DNA of 64,000 bases, from contig CM068373.1 in assembly GCA_034769895.1 (NCBI GenBank), positions 282,625,879-282,689,878 of the forward strand, read 5' to 3'. Made by a program: the position numbers and the translations under genes. Positions 24,916 to 37,629 of the stretch are shown here, piece by piece (position 1 is the stretch's first letter; every line of letters begins with the position of its first letter). Source of the DNA: Magicicada septendecula (lineage: Eukaryota > Arthropoda > Insecta > Hemiptera > Cicadidae). The notes under the pieces are model-generated. The model searched no databases, had not been told where the DNA came from, and saw nothing but the letters and a program-made list of their open reading frames with translations.

Positions 24916-25021
24916 AATTAAACTCGCGGATAAGACACCTATTGGTATGATTCGCCGATATCTGGCTTTTCCGTGTAAATGTGCACTCAGCATTCAAATA
25001 TGCAATTACATAAAAATCCGG

Positions 25022-26740
25022 GCCTTAATCATCACCTACACCTGCATAAATATGAATGTAGGGGCTACTCATTACAGTATTCACTTCCCCTTCCTTTGTA
25101 TTTTGATTTGACAGCATTACAGGATGTTTACACTACCTTGTAAGCACGTATGTTTCCCCTTCTGTTTTGTCCAATATATAGTAGATTTGATAGAAATTTT
25201 AAATGAAGAAGGAAACTGCTACTTGGTAAATTAATATGTATTGTGCTTTTAAAAGGAAAAGAGAGATAGGTACCGTTTTTCTAATTCTATCAGTAGGATA
25301 GAAAACAGATATAATATAAAATGTATGAGACCGCATTAATATTAAGTATTTATCTCTAAATCACCAGTCGATTGTCTCAAATTAATGCGAAAAATTGCGA
25401 AAGAAACTACCGTGTAGTTATTTTTATCTCGCAAGGGTGTGTACGATGAACTATAGAAAAGAAACTTGTAGATAAATGTTTTTAAACAATGCCGTTTGGT
25501 TGCTAATCCCCGACCTTATAACTTTTTTATATACTTGCTTTTGTATAGAAAAGTCTTATGAAGTGAAAAGAAATTAGTAAAAGAGAATGGAAAATTCCAG
25601 GGTGAGGAAGAATATTTAACGTTACGAATTATAAAACGAAGGAGATATTACAGCTGCAATAAAGAGCAGGCAACGAATTATATCAAGGGCTCAAGAGAGA
25701 AGTAACGCAACGGAAGGCTGATTGGAATTCCTCAACTTAAATGTGAAGGAGGTATTGTATAATATTAATACTACCTGTAACTCCCGCAGACCTTCCTTTG
25801 TCATAAACCGTCTCCTCACCATTCCCGATGGACCTCCTCCCAGAAACCCCCGCCAACGGAGAAATAGAAATAATTAAGTCTCTTCGTCATACTTACTACA
25901 CCTGGCTTCCTTTTGATAACTTAACATCTTAAATTTTCCTATCTACCTATCCGGTGTTTATCCCTCTCCTTTGTGCCTCCCCGCCTTACCTTGACGCCTC
26001 TCTGACACCTCCTCCAGCTTTGGCGTCCTGCGTTACTCGACCTCGTCTTGGCTGTCGTTTGACTTATACTTTTATTATGGCTCTTCCATCACCCATTTGG
26101 CTCTGCACACTACGTAAACACACAAATACACATCCATACACTACACTCTATCCTGAATGCCTCCACCTACTTCGCCACCGGTCCGCGCTGCGCTGGCGTG
26201 CGACTCCTCTAAATCTCCAATCGGCGGAAGGGTGCTTGCCCCAGATCAGCCTGAGTCTTATCCTCTGAAACAAGTCTCAGACAACGCAAAAAAAGGTATA
26301 ATATTATAGCCTACTGTCTACTATGACTGTGAGACGCGAATATGACAGCAGATATGCAAGAATGTAGGAGGCTACAGAAGAATAAAGGAACGGTCCAACT
26401 TCGGATATTATGGCTTAAGTAATCATATTAGAAAGGATTATTACAATTTATTTTATACACCACACAATATATGTGATAATTTTAATTTTTTATTTATCTA
26501 TAAATTTTGAAACGAATTAAGACCTGTATTAACATCAACCGTTGTGTATATAATTCTTTTCACTCAGACTTTTCACAAAGTTTAGTGATATATTAAAACC
26601 ATGTGTAAGATAATCAATTTTTGTGAAACCTATAATATACCCATTAAATAGTGTAGACTAGACAATATGATAGTAGCTTAATACAGTCTTTTTTCCGGGA
26701 TGAGAGGGAAATTATAATATTGTGCGCTTAAAAATGAAAC
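25022..26740. other. No recognisable gene
   Basis: Mixed-composition DNA. The 104-codon frame at 25954-26268 has no recognisable domain and irregular composition. I see no splice or repeat support. Confidence 0.4.
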
Positions 26741-27622
26741 TTTTTGACGTGATAACGTCTTATAAATTGATGAACACCGGCTGCACGCACGAAAAAGTGT
26801 CACGTTCCGTCTGTTTCTTCTTCTTCACGCTTGATGGAATAGGCCTTGGGCGTGTGCCTCTACACAAATGGCCACGTTCCGTCTGAGCCTGAGCGTGTTG
26901 TGTTTATTTCTACAATTTAATAAGATTTAATTGATTTCCTTCATAATTTTCAGTCTAATTTTATTTTGTTCACCTTAATTAACTGTTTTTCTCAAAATAG
27001 CGGCAAAAAAGGTAATTAATTCTTGCATTTTAAGAATAATATGACATAATATGACTATAACTAATTGTTCGTGATTATATTTAAACAAATTATTTAAATT
27101 AAATTTGCAAAAACTGTAAATAATATTTGTAAATTAAAAATAACACAAACGTGAAAAATGATGACTCATTGCTCAAATACATGAAAGATACGTACAATCT
27201 CGAATGCGTATCAGATGTTAATAAGTCAACAACGCTGAGAGGAACAACCATCGATTTGACTTTTTCAAGACACATTACACTTGAAACACTCCCCTTGATT
27301 TCGTACTTTTCCTATCATCGTCCTATCCTTAACAGAATAACGCAGATTGGAGGATACTTAAATATAACACATGTATATAAGTTGTAAATAAATTGTTAAT
27401 AGCACATTGTTACTTGTAATTAATCTGTATAATTTAAGTAAAAAAATATTTGAATTAACGAATGTAAATAAATGTTAATTTATCGAAAAAATTGTAATTT
27501 TCAATTAACTCCTTCTTTGTATTATACAAAATAATGATAATTCAGTGATAATAATTCAATTCAATTCATAAAAGTATGCAATTTTTCATCAATGTTTCTT
27601 TATGACGTTATCACGTAAAACT
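26741..27622. mobile_element. Possible ~0.88 kb element with ACGTGATAACGTC inverted ends
   Basis: ACGTGATAACGTC at about 26748-26760 is matched, inverted, by GACGTTATCACGT at about 27603-27615, with flanking similarity of a few more bases. The pair encloses an exonuclease-like coding fragment and two copies of CACGTTCCGTCTG (about 26802 and 26872). The superfamily is not recognised. Confidence 0.45.
27151..27387 (+). pseudogene. Endonuclease/exonuclease-type C-terminal fragment
   Basis: A 78-codon frame reads YMKDTYNLECVSDVNKSTT, then RGTTIDLTFSRHI and ISYFSYHRPIL. This resembles the C-terminal end of endonuclease-exonuclease-phosphatase domains found in some TE-associated proteins, with TIDLTF and SYHRPI in the place of the catalytic D and H blocks. 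No upstream part is present. The family is from memory and the exact source is uncertain. Confidence 0.5.
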
Positions 27623-29930
27623 ATCGTCCGTAAACCGACTTTACAGACAACCAATTGTATTTTTTTGTTACTAGACCAACGTTTATGAAAATCTATTTGG
27701 CTTCATTTCTCAGATTGTAATAAAATTGGAATCAATTATAGCCTATATCAAATTAAAAATTTTTGCCAAAATTATTTGTTACTAACCAAGTTTACTTTAT
27801 TTTCTTAACCGATGGATTTTTGCATATAAAATTCCGTTTATTAGACATCGATTTTTCAATATAAAATTGGTCTCTAGATTACTGATTTGCGTTAATGCGT
27901 CCAAGAAAAATAGTAGTTTGATAAACCTTATTACTAAGTTTTAATGTTTGTTTACATACGGCGTTTTCAAGAAACTGTAACAGTGTTAGAATAAATAGGC
28001 CTACTTAAAAATTTGATTACATACCTGCACCTAGTTTCGTATACAGAAGCAGTGTAAAAAGTATTTTGTAAAGCTTTCTTACAAAATTATAACATAACTG
28101 AAGCCCAAATGATGTTTCAGATTTTGCACGTTAAGTCATATGAAGTTTACTTAAGAACCTGTTACGTTCAGACTTCCTGAGATACAGTTATTGAGAAGAA
28201 CAAGAGTAACAGAAAGAAAGAGAGAGAGAGTGAAAGAGAGGTCAAAGTACATGATGTTTACTACAGTTGGCTACTTATAAGGAACTTGAAAATAATTAAA
28301 CTTATTGTAATGTAGAAAGTTAACGAAACATGAACCAAAAGCGAGGATTATGTGCAGCAGACTCAAGAGTTTTATTAACAGGATCCAAACAGCCTTTGGT
28401 GAAACGATTATTACGTTAAATAATTTATTCGCAATTAAGAAGTGGTACATTTTGAAGAAAGGAAAAAACCGAGGATGAGGAACTTATAAGTTGCTATTAA
28501 AATATGTAAATTACCTTTTGGATACCTAATTATTTTACAACCAAGTTACGGAAACTATAAAAAAAAAATAATTCTTAATATATAAGCCTTCACGTATTAT
28601 TTCAAAAAAATTAGATTACTGCTCACTGTGATATGCGAAAAGCAAAAATATAATTAATGTAACATTACAACTCTTCAACTCTGTAAGCTATAAACTCTTC
28701 TGCTTCTGCAGGTTGTTATTTATATTATTGGTACTTGTAGAAATTTTTATTAATCAGAATGGTGAATAAATTTCCAACGGATGGGAGTCAACTTGAAACA
28801 TGTTGCTTCGGTACTACTGTATACCAATAACTGAATAACTATATTCTTACAAATGATATTCGGTATGAATGAGAATAATTAAAAATTCGTAATTCTCTCT
28901 CCCCCGTCTCTCTTCTCCCCCCTCACTCTTTCTCTGTCAATTTTCCCCATCTACCTCACTAATAGGGACAAACCTCACTACTACCTTTAATTAAACATGA
29001 CTACCTCACTATTAATTTCCTTTTATTTTCATTAAGTTAGCACGGCAGGTCCTTCTGCGACTGCACCCAAAGCGCGCCTCTTTAAGTGTTTGTTGAAATG
29101 TTACACTGCTACAAACAGATTACTCAAGTTTGAATGTGTAGTCTATACGAACACAATGAATGATTAAACAAACACGCACACCACACTACCTTGGACAGGC
29201 ACATGTACATATGACTGTCATCTCACGTTTCTTATTTAATTTTTATTTTAACTTTTTAATACTTTTATATGTTTAATTATTATGTAATCGTTAAGAATAA
29301 ATAGGAGAAATAACTCTTTTTAATTGGCTTCATTATATCAAAAAGTAATTCCTTGCTGGATTCGTGAAATATTTACAATTCATCTTTATTTACGTAGGTC
29401 TTGAATGTTGTGACACCGATCCTTTGAAGTATTCTCCGATCTTTATATGTACGGTATTCTTTTCCGGATGTCTCTCTTTGACTATGATCCCAGGCATTCA
29501 AAGTTTTGTGTTTGGACTCCTATGATTTTCTGGCCTACTATTATTATACATTTTTATGTGCAAGAAATTGACTGAAGTTTCCATTTATAAACTACCTGAT
29601 CCCTCTCGAACAGTCAGTGATTACTATAGACCGGGGTGACACGAGTTCTGGAAAGACACTCTAGAGAGTATCGCTGTATCTCTTCTGTACCGTTTTGCTT
29701 CTTCCATTCACTTTATGCCCACTCTATTTTTGTTAGTCTACGACAAACAATCTTTGGTATTAGATTTCTAACGACCAAAAATACTTCCAAAGAATTTGAT
29801 CTTCTTGCCTGTCCTTTCAAACGGAGCACTGTTTCTATTTTAACAGGACGCACAATACCCTACAGTTTAAGAATATATAGACGAAGAAGTGTATGTAGCT
29901 GCAGTGAGGCGAACGAACCCGACAGTATCA
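27623..29930. other. No recognisable gene
   Basis: AT-rich sequence with short purine and pyrimidine runs near 28218-28250 and 28895-28940. I see no coding pattern. Confidence 0.5.
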
Positions 29931-29952
29931 CACCGAGGTTATCTAAACGAAT

Positions 29953-30095
29953 ACCGGAGAGATGCGGACACGGAGATTTGCGAACACAAGCTATTTCCGG
30001 AGATTTGCGGACACTAGGCCTTTTGCTACCTGAGAGAGGGATGACAAAATTCCAAAAGTATTTCTATACCGGAGGCTTGCGGACAGGCCGTATCT
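29953..30095. repeat. Iterated CCGGAGATTTGCGGACA motif
   Basis: Four near-copies of a 17-bp motif, CCGGAGATTTGCGGACA, lie within 140 bp, immediately where homology to piggyBac transposase ends. It may be the terminal region of another inserted element. Confidence 0.6.
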
Positions 30096-30104
30096 GAGGT
30101 GCGC

Positions 30105-30835
30105 CCGCTTGAATAGCAACAAACTTTCGTCAATTACTAAATTTTCAAATGGATTTAAGGCTTCTCTAAATTTTTTTCTTGTGTGTTCGACAATAAGCCG
30201 TATTTTTACAAGGCTATCTTGAGTAGGGGTAGAATTGTCACAAAAATGTAAAAGTCGCAGAATTAGTTTGAATCGGTTCCTAGACATAATGTGGGGAAAT
30301 ATCGGCGTCAGTAATAGCAAATCCTTTGCCCAATATTCGTCTATTTCTAATTTGTTTACTCTTGGCATCAGCAGTGAACACGCCAAGAAGAAATTAAATT
30401 CTGCAGGCTCTATATCTTTCCATCGGGACAATCGGGATATTAATGTCAATTTTGCGGTAACAAATTTGTAATAATTATTTAATTCTGTGCAAATGACAGA
30501 AATAAATTCTAAGGGGAAAAATATTTAAAAAAATCTAAGTGAGTTGCCGTGTCTTCGAAACTAATTCGTAATCCGCTAACTGCTTTATCAAAAGAGTGAC
30601 GTTTTGTCGCAGGACTGTTGGCCGACCAATCGTAAATTCTTTTTCGCTTCTGAAGATTTCTTACCTCTTCTTCTTCTTCTTCTTCTTCTTCATAATCATC
30701 TTCTCCTGCCGATGTTTCATTTTCTGATGAAGCTGCACGTGGTGTTGAACGATTATGAGAAGGCCCGGGAGCATCCATATCTTTGTCTGAGAAAATGTTG
30801 TCTTCCTCGTCACTACTCTTCATCAATAATTCCAT
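30105..30835 (-). pseudogene. piggyBac-like transposase, truncated and frameshifted
   Basis: Frame 30835-30509 gives the acidic N-terminal region (SSDEEDN, poly-Glu, RKRIYDWS). A single frameshift near 30509 then leads into LEFISVICTELNNYYKF and the frame 30449 onward: RWKDIEPAEFNFFLACSLLMPRVNK, IDEYWAKDLLLLTPIF, MSRNRFKLILRLLHFCDN and the catalytic-region IDESLLLFK. Homology stops at about 30107, where CCGGAG-type repeats begin, so the later catalytic residues and the cysteine-rich C-terminal domain are missing. Confidence 0.85.
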
Positions 30836-30839
30836 AACT

Positions 30840-31010
30840 TCCTTCTCGGTTTCTGTGCCATTGTAAACACAATATTCACACCTACTGTTTGCTAAAGAGC
30901 ATCACAAACAAGACTGAATAGATGTTCTACAGACAGAAAGTAATTATACCTTGCACCCAATGTTGAGAACAATAGCCGTGGTAAGGAATTTGAACAAAGA
31001 AAATGATTGT
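30840..31010. other. No recognisable gene
   Basis: Short spacer between the piggyBac remnant and a dispersed repeat. Confidence 0.5.
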
Positions 31011-31011
31011 T

Positions 31012-31112
31012 CTTCATGTTTTGAGGGTAGTACAATCAGAATCTGCCCTTATCTCGAACACGATGTTTTTCGCGATAACCATACTTCCATTCCTTATGAA
31101 ACATGGAAGTAA
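31012..31112. repeat. Dispersed repeat (pairs with 37630-37737)
   Basis: Shares about 100 bp with 37630-37737, including GAGGGTAGTACAATCAGAAT near the start and CCATACTTCCATT...CCTTATG near the end. Same orientation. Family unknown. Confidence 0.7.
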
Positions 31113-31224
31113 AAAAGTTGTTAGCTGAAAAAATAATAGAAGAAGAGAGAGTGAGTGAGTGAGTGAGTGAGAGGACTGAAAGAGAGAAACATGGGCAGAG
31201 ATAAAAAAAACTGTCGCATTAAAT

Positions 31225-31440
31225 TCACGCCAACAACATTCTTAATGTCGTAATGACACAACAGTCTATGTTTACAAAAATTACTACCGTTTTGACGACA
31301 CAAATATACAGATCTAATGTGTGTTGCCAGGCTGACGCGTTCGAAGTACTAATTCATTCGAAGGCTGTATTCACTCCTGTCTGTATTAAAATAATACAAA
31401 TGTTGTTTTATAGTAATAATATAATAATAATAACAACTAT
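31225..31440. repeat. Dispersed repeat, copy 2 (pairs with 19400-19625)
   Basis: Diverged copy of the block at 19400-19625, in the same orientation. A GTGA microsatellite (31148-31172) lies just upstream. Confidence 0.6.
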
Positions 31441-32088
31441 CACGATTTGTAGGCTTAAGCATTCATAACATAAACAGTTTTCTAACGTTCCCTCCTCTCA
31501 AGACTTCTACGAACTTTTTTTAACCTATTGATTTTACTCCATTTTTAATAATTCACCAATCCCTTCAGTTTATAACTTACTGCTTACATGTCGGAGTCAT
31601 GTGATAGTATGAAACTTTTATTGAGCAGAATTCAGTATGACGGATATTCGTGGCATACCTACGGAGATGTGAAAGTAACGTAGTTTTACTTCGATTGCAG
31701 CTTGGATTCACTAAATTCTGTTGCCTTCTGTACGAGCGGGTAAATTCTATGCAGGAATGGGAAAGTTATTATGTAAAAAAAAGCAGTGATCATTAAAGAC
31801 AGAGGCACTGAGTGTAGATCAGACCGTTGTAGGTCAAGTACTAGTAAAACCTGGAAAAGCTTATCGTCCACTACTACATATTAAGTAGGTTTAATGAAAA
31901 TTATGTAAATGGAACGGATGTAATTTCGAAACTGTTAATTTCCTTCAAGTGTGTACTAAAGTAAAGAATGTTACAATTTATAAGTTGGTAATTACACCAG
32001 GTAGGCTTAAACAGGTAATGCTAACAACCAGTAGCCAACTGATTCGAATGTGTGTGTGAAGAGGGCTTTTGAGTCGATAATAACGCTA

Positions 32089-32640
32089 TTACCTACTTGA
32101 CACAGAAATTCCCGTGTCACCTGCATTTTGTATTATGCAAACGTTCGGAGGATGTAAATTTTTCAACAACATTGTTGGAGTGCCAACCTTTAGAATGAAC
32201 CGTTGTGGCGGAATGCAAGATTGATTTAAAGAATTCAAAAATTCTTGGAGATAGTACACTATATTTTCAATATTAAATACGGTGTTAATAGATTCTTCGG
32301 ACTTTTTATTATCCCCAGAAAATTTTTCCAAACTTGTATCATTATTTTCCTTCACAGATTCGATTCTTTGGGAATAACCACTTGTAATTTTTATCAAGTA
32401 AACACTTGACGTTTTGCACAGAATTTAGCAATTAATACAGTGTTGTACTATTTACTATGTCCCAGTTTTTCGTCAATTTCTGTGAAGCTATCGTCATTAG
32501 GAACACTACCGTCACCGAGGTGCAGTAAGTTTGTAGAAAAATCACCATCTCCTCCTCCTCCTAAATGGGCTCTCATATTGCTTTGCAAATTTAGTCTGAA
32601 TAGCATTCCACATCGCCGAGGACTTTAAACACACCGAGAC
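32089..32640 (-). pseudogene. Helitron helicase (Pif1-like) fragments
   Basis: Minus-strand frames give NMRAHLGGGGDGDFSTNLL with LHLGDGSVP, the NMR...F...LL.GDG pattern of Helitron Rep/helicase proteins. Then, in 32397-32089, come LQEFLNSLNQSCIPPQRF and LKVGTPTMLLKNLHPPNVC, the late helicase block. The blocks are separated by stops and frame changes, and no Rep domain is seen. A dead internal piece of a rolling-circle transposon. Confidence 0.8.
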
Positions 32641-32789
32641 AATATCAGCGCGGGTTCCTCTTGCAGTTACCGGTAATCTCTAGCGAGAATCCTCTGAAAT
32701 AACAAATGTTACGCTACCCACTAATTTGTTACAATTTCTTAAGTCTTGGAGAGTTTGATTGACCGTTTCTATACAGTCCACAAATCGCC

Positions 32790-33990
32790 TTCGTTTTACC
32801 GTTCATGATTAGTTTCCGTTTTGATCGCTCTTTCTTTTGTCATGCCTCCTCTTCAATACGAATTGCTTTTTTAATAGGAGTCAGTGAGAATACTTGACTT
32901 TTTCTTCTTGGCGCATTTTTATTTTATTTTTGCAGTCGCTTTCGGATAAGGGCGAATTTATTCTGGTGTCAATTGTGATAAGGTGTTAGCAGATGTCTCG
33001 TTTATTCCCGACGTGGGAGGTCCGGCTACTGTGGTCTCTTGACAATCTTTTGTTGGTGTTAATCTTCCTTCATAATTACTTTTGTCTCCTATCTCTCTGT
33101 CAATTACAGGTGAACACAGAAACTCTTCGATACTGAATATATTTTCATTTAATGGCCAAATTCCAGTTGAACTAAAACCTGCTGTCAGTTAGATGGTGTA
33201 GCTGCCTTTGAAAGAGTATCTTTTGCTAGCCCAGGTATGTCATGGTTTTACCTGGGTTTATTGTCATCCAGCTCTCAGCGGCTGCACCGAAACAGGCCAT
33301 ATATACACTTGTCTAATGGCTGAAGTCAGATTGTAACGGGTATGAGGTATAAACTGTTTCATAAATAGTAAAAAAAGAGAGGCTGTAATTTATCTTGATG
33401 GATGTGCTACTCCAATACAACCTGCTGGTCCATAAATAATCAAAGTGATATCTACATAACACTCTGTGGATATAACGATAAGTGGTGGTTTCCAGCTGCC
33501 ATCTATGAAAATACCACTGGTTTCACCCTTTTCCAAAGGGGTAACCCTGCTGACTTGCTTATTTCCCTTCAAACTGACAACTTTGTTAGGACAGTGCACT
33601 GTTGTTATGCTGCCTGGTTTCCTTCACATTCCAAATATTGTGACAATAAAAATGAAGGCGACTTATCACAGAATTCCAATATTGAAGAAAGTTTTATGTT
33701 ATGTTTATTAAAACTAAATGCTATTGCAAAACTTGTTGCTTCAGCCTCTCTAAAAGACAACCTTGAATGTCGCTGCATGAAGCCAGTAAAACAATCTTTT
33801 ACCGGCCCAGTTCACCAGAAAATCGACATTATTTGCAAACACGTATTCGGAGGCTAACATACGAATTTTCTTAGGGTACAAACCATAATAACTAACAGAA
33901 TAGTGCAGATCATAACACAGAAATCTGATTTTTCTTTTTGTTCTTTCCTAAATACAAGTTGTGCAAAACGCTGAGTCTTTGTAGGGTTTG
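32790..33990 (-). pseudogene. Tigger/pogo transposase, decayed
   Basis: From the right on the minus strand: YGLYPKKIRMLASEY with FANNVDF, then HSRLSFREAEATSFA (CENP-B-type DNA-binding region). Next comes PNKVVSLKGNKQVSRVTPLEKGET with PAGCIGVAHPS (start of the DDE domain, frame 33390-33599). Then GFSSTGIWPLNENIFS and IEEFLCSPVIDRE (C-terminal end), and a basic tail. Many stops and frameshifts, and the central catalytic part is largely missing. It is not obviously the source of the Tigger-type MITEs at 17.3 and 21.9 kb. Confidence 0.8.
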
Positions 33991-34755
33991 TGAGCTACAT
34001 CGCCCCAGAAAGTTTTCCACTTGTACGTTTGAACCAAATATGAAAAAAAGAAAACAGAACAAAATGTTTTACTTACATTGTACCAACATACCACTTTCCT
34101 TCTGGTGAAATTGAAGGTACACCTTTAATTTTAAAATTAGTGGCTGAAGTGTAGTGCTGCTGGCCACTCTACCTTTAGTGCGTGTGTCGAACACTCACTT
34201 TAGGCAACCTATTCTACCTCCTAAATTTCCTAGGCGGCATAAATAGGAGCCATTATTACTATTATCATTTTAAAAATTTTAGTTTTTTAGGATTTAATAA
34301 ACACGTAATCTTTATTATAGGATCACAAGTAACTGACACATAATTAATTCTGAGATCTGTTAGGTTATGAATTAATTTTTTTTTTAAAGTTATAGAGAAA
34401 CATAACTTGCCCTCATGTTGCCACATTGCTTTTGTATTAGTATGATTCAATTGTACACTTACCATGGATCCAACAAAGTACGTAGCTGTAAACACCCATA
34501 GCAAATTAGTGACAAAAAGGTTGCTTTACACGTTCTAAAATACAAAAGGGAACAAAGACTCATTTTACTGTACACTGCTATAATCAGACTGGAGGAGCAT
34601 GTACTACAAGCTATAACAAAAACGTTATACAGTTGCAGAGGTGCTGCGACTAAGGGACACTTGAAGAAGTACAAAGTATCAACTTATGTCTCTCTGCTCT
34701 CCCCTATATGGTAATACTGTCTTATAACGACTGTTAAACAAATCAAATGTATTGT
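33991..34755. other. No recognisable gene
   Basis: AT-rich sequence; frames on both strands lack domain patterns. Confidence 0.4.
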
Positions 34756-34870
34756 ATACCTTTATATGTGTATTTATACACAATATATCATAAACGTTTT
34801 TTGTGGCAAAAATACCTTTATATGTGTATTTATACACAATATATCATAAAAGTTTTTTGTGACAAAAATA
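34756..34870. repeat. Tandem duplication, 56-bp period, two copies
   Basis: 34756-34811 is repeated at 34812-34867 with two or three substitutions. The unit includes the palindrome-like TGTGTATTTATACACA. Confidence 0.9.
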
Positions 34871-36760
34871 TCTGTCAAATTTTTGTATGTTGTAATGGTA
34901 CATATAACACTACCAACACCAGCGTACCACAAATAAGTTGAAAGCCACTACAATTAAGAATACCTACAAGGTCAAGCATACGATCATGGATAAAAAAGGA
35001 AGTGTCATAAGCCAAAACCAAGTGAATTAAAATGAAGAAGGAATTACCAGTAAATGTGCAACTAAAGAAGATAAAGCAAGACTAACGACGAGACGACATA
35101 CATAATTACCCAATAGATCAAACAGTGAGAACGAAACCCATTAAAGGCAAAATCAAGAAGAAACCTATTAACCGTGAGAAGGAAACCAGTGAAAACAACG
35201 CCATGAAGAAACTTATTAAGAGGGAGGAAGGAATCGGTGAAGAGAAGAAGAAAATATCCAGATCAAACACAAAAAAGGGAGATAACATGAATTATAATGA
35301 ACTAACATATGGCAATAAAAGAATTATTATAAAAGAAGAAAGAATAAATGGAATAAACAACGTGATTTAAACCCCTAAGCTGCAAAACAAATTGACACTG
35401 ACCAAAACTTATTAAGTGAATACCTTCCTTGACAATGTAATACAAACAATAATCAATAAGAATGAATTATTGAACATAAAAAGTAACAAAGAGAATGAAT
35501 AATAATAAGTTCTTAGCTAAATTATGTGTAGACATGAAAAGAGGGCTATGTCCAAAACACCAATGACCAATTGTAAAGTGGAATTGATATTAGAAATAAC
35601 CACTAATTACCAATAGTAAAGACAAAAAAAAAGACAAAAGAAAAACAAAAAATAGTAAACAAAATATAATCTAATAATAACCAATAGATATACCAGTACT
35701 ACATAAAGTCAAATAAATCAAATGTAATACAGAAACACAAAACCGACAATAATCCATTGTTGTATATTCTAACTAGGCTATATGCTTGCCATAGAATGGA
35801 TGCATGATGAACAAAATTATCTTGTAAACTTATCATAAAAGAGTAGGAACTAAACCAACAACATTGAATGAGGCAGAATACTATTCGAATAAGTAAATTC
35901 AAGGATTATAGCCACCCAAATACTAATAATAACAATAAAAATAAATAAACCATGTTGAGAGCTAGATGCAAGTAATCTTGGTTACTTTAAACCAAAGCAA
36001 TTATCAGTATAAATGCAGAATGAACTACTGCACAATAATAACAGTGCTATCAAAACAATGATAAGAGATATTCAAGCAATAATGAGAATAATTTGATAGG
36101 ATTACAACCCATATAAAAAGGTAACTTCCTAAAGTATAGTAAACTCACTTAACAAACTATAGTTAAGCTAATAAAACCATAAGATGAAGAAAAAGGACAC
36201 TATCAGAAGTGACAATGACGACTGCAGTATGCATAGGCCATAATAAAATGTTATTAACTATTAATGTTAGTATAATAGTAAGTATCATGTTCATGTTGTG
36301 TTTATGTTAGTGTCTATACAGGAAAGTACCGAGCAACTCACCGCAGCTAATAATAGAAGAGTCGACGCAACTTCTTCAGAATCGAACTCAAGAAATGGAA
36401 CAAAAAATATTCTAAACTTTTTAAACAAAATTAATAAACGACGTCAAAGAGTAAGTAAACCGATTTATTCATATCGGATTCAACAATAGATTGAATTGGG
36501 TAGAATAAATCAATAAACCAAAAATTAATAATAAAAACCAAAACGTTAAGAATAATAATAAAACAGACGATCTCGTCATGCTAAAATGTTGATACACACT
36601 TTTAAAGAGAAAATTACTTAAAACTTCGAATCTAACAAGAAAAATATTGTGTTGAGTATTCATAATACAAACCCTTAGATATCAAATATGAAATGAAAAT
36701 ATAAGAACCAAGTTAAATGTATATTCTATAGCCGGCAGAATAAGGGAAGGACAAATAAAA
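34871..36760. other. No recognisable gene; A-rich low-complexity DNA
   Basis: Purine-rich DNA. The lysine-rich 81-codon frame at 35125-35370 follows the base composition and has no recognisable domain, so I do not call it. Confidence 0.5.
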
Positions 36761-36764
36761 TAGA

Positions 36765-36900
36765 GGCAGGATATCAAGAGAATGGAAAACATGAGACTAC
36801 CTAAACAAGTAATAAGATACAGACCTCAGGGAAGACGAGATATAGATAGGGCAAGGAAAAGAGATGCCTTCAGTGAAGGCAAAACGGGCTGTAATACTAT
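36765..36900 (+). pseudogene. LINE C-terminal fragment
   Basis: Plus strand reads RMENMRLPKQVIRYRPQGRRDIDRARKR followed by NTIPWR, the usual tail of arthropod LINE ORF2 proteins. The 3' stretch at 37105-37190 (CACTGATGATGGAAGTCGATG) may be the matching LINE tail of this or another copy. Confidence 0.6.
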
Positions 36901-37257
36901 ACCTTGGCGTGGAGAAGATTCATAATACTTAATAGCACACTTAAAAACAAAATATTGGTATGGAGAATCATACACGACTTCCATGTTCTAAGATTTATAT
37001 ATAAAATCATTTTCGAAATATTTCCATTGAAACTACTTCTTTCTACTTATTGCTTCAGCCACTTACTGTGGTCACTAACGTATACCACCTCACGTTATCG
37101 CACTTGATTTTCACTGATGATGGAAGTCGATGGCACTGCTGAAACGTCTGGTTTTGCAGAAAACATTGGTCTACGGCCAAACAGGCCGGGAAGGAATTTT
37201 AAAAACAAACTGCTTCTTTGTTGCCAATAACGTAGTACATATATAAAAAAAATATCA

Positions 37258-37605
37258 GGAAACTATTACAACAAAAAATGTTTCAGGTAAACTACCCTTT
37301 CCCCGTAACCGATCTTCACCAAAATCAATAGGCCTTGAGTCCTCTATAACTCAGGCACTATAACTCAATGTAAAAAAATATCTGATTCTGTTTGAATTTA
37401 CGGTAGTTATCGTTGGTCATGAAAAAATTTCTCTTGTTACAACATAAAATATTGCAGGTAAACTACCCCTTTATCTTAACTGATGTTCACAAAAACCAAT
37501 AGGTCTTGAATACTCTACAATTCAGGGCTGTATGCAAAAAATTATTTGATTCTGTTTGAATTTGCGGCTCTTATCGTTTGCCATAAAAATCTAGACAGAC
37601 AGACA
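37258..37605. repeat. Diverged direct repeat of ~175 bp, two copies
   Basis: 37258-37430 and 37437-37600 share CAGGTAAACTACCC, then CAATAGG(C/T)CTTGA and TGATTCTGTTTGAATTT in the same order. Followed by an AGACAGAC-type microsatellite. Confidence 0.75.
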
Positions 37606-37629
37606 CACAGACACTTTTCGAAAAATTAC

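Larger units (their letters stand above)
22582..25021 (-). mobile_element. hAT transposon, decayed
   Basis: A minus-strand hAT transposase remnant (23177-24225) lies between ends that look weakly inverted: CATTTATGTACATAAATATG at 22582 and, inverted, GGATTTTTATGTAATTGCAT at about 25021. Both subterminal regions carry clustered AATATGTA motifs. Exact ends and the 8-bp duplication expected for hAT elements are not established. Confidence 0.6.

Noticed and set aside
25954-26268. 104-codon plus-strand ORF
   Set aside because: No domain, no repeat or splice support; composition looks accidental.
35125-35370. Lysine-rich 81-codon ORF
   Set aside because: Follows A-rich base composition; no family pattern.
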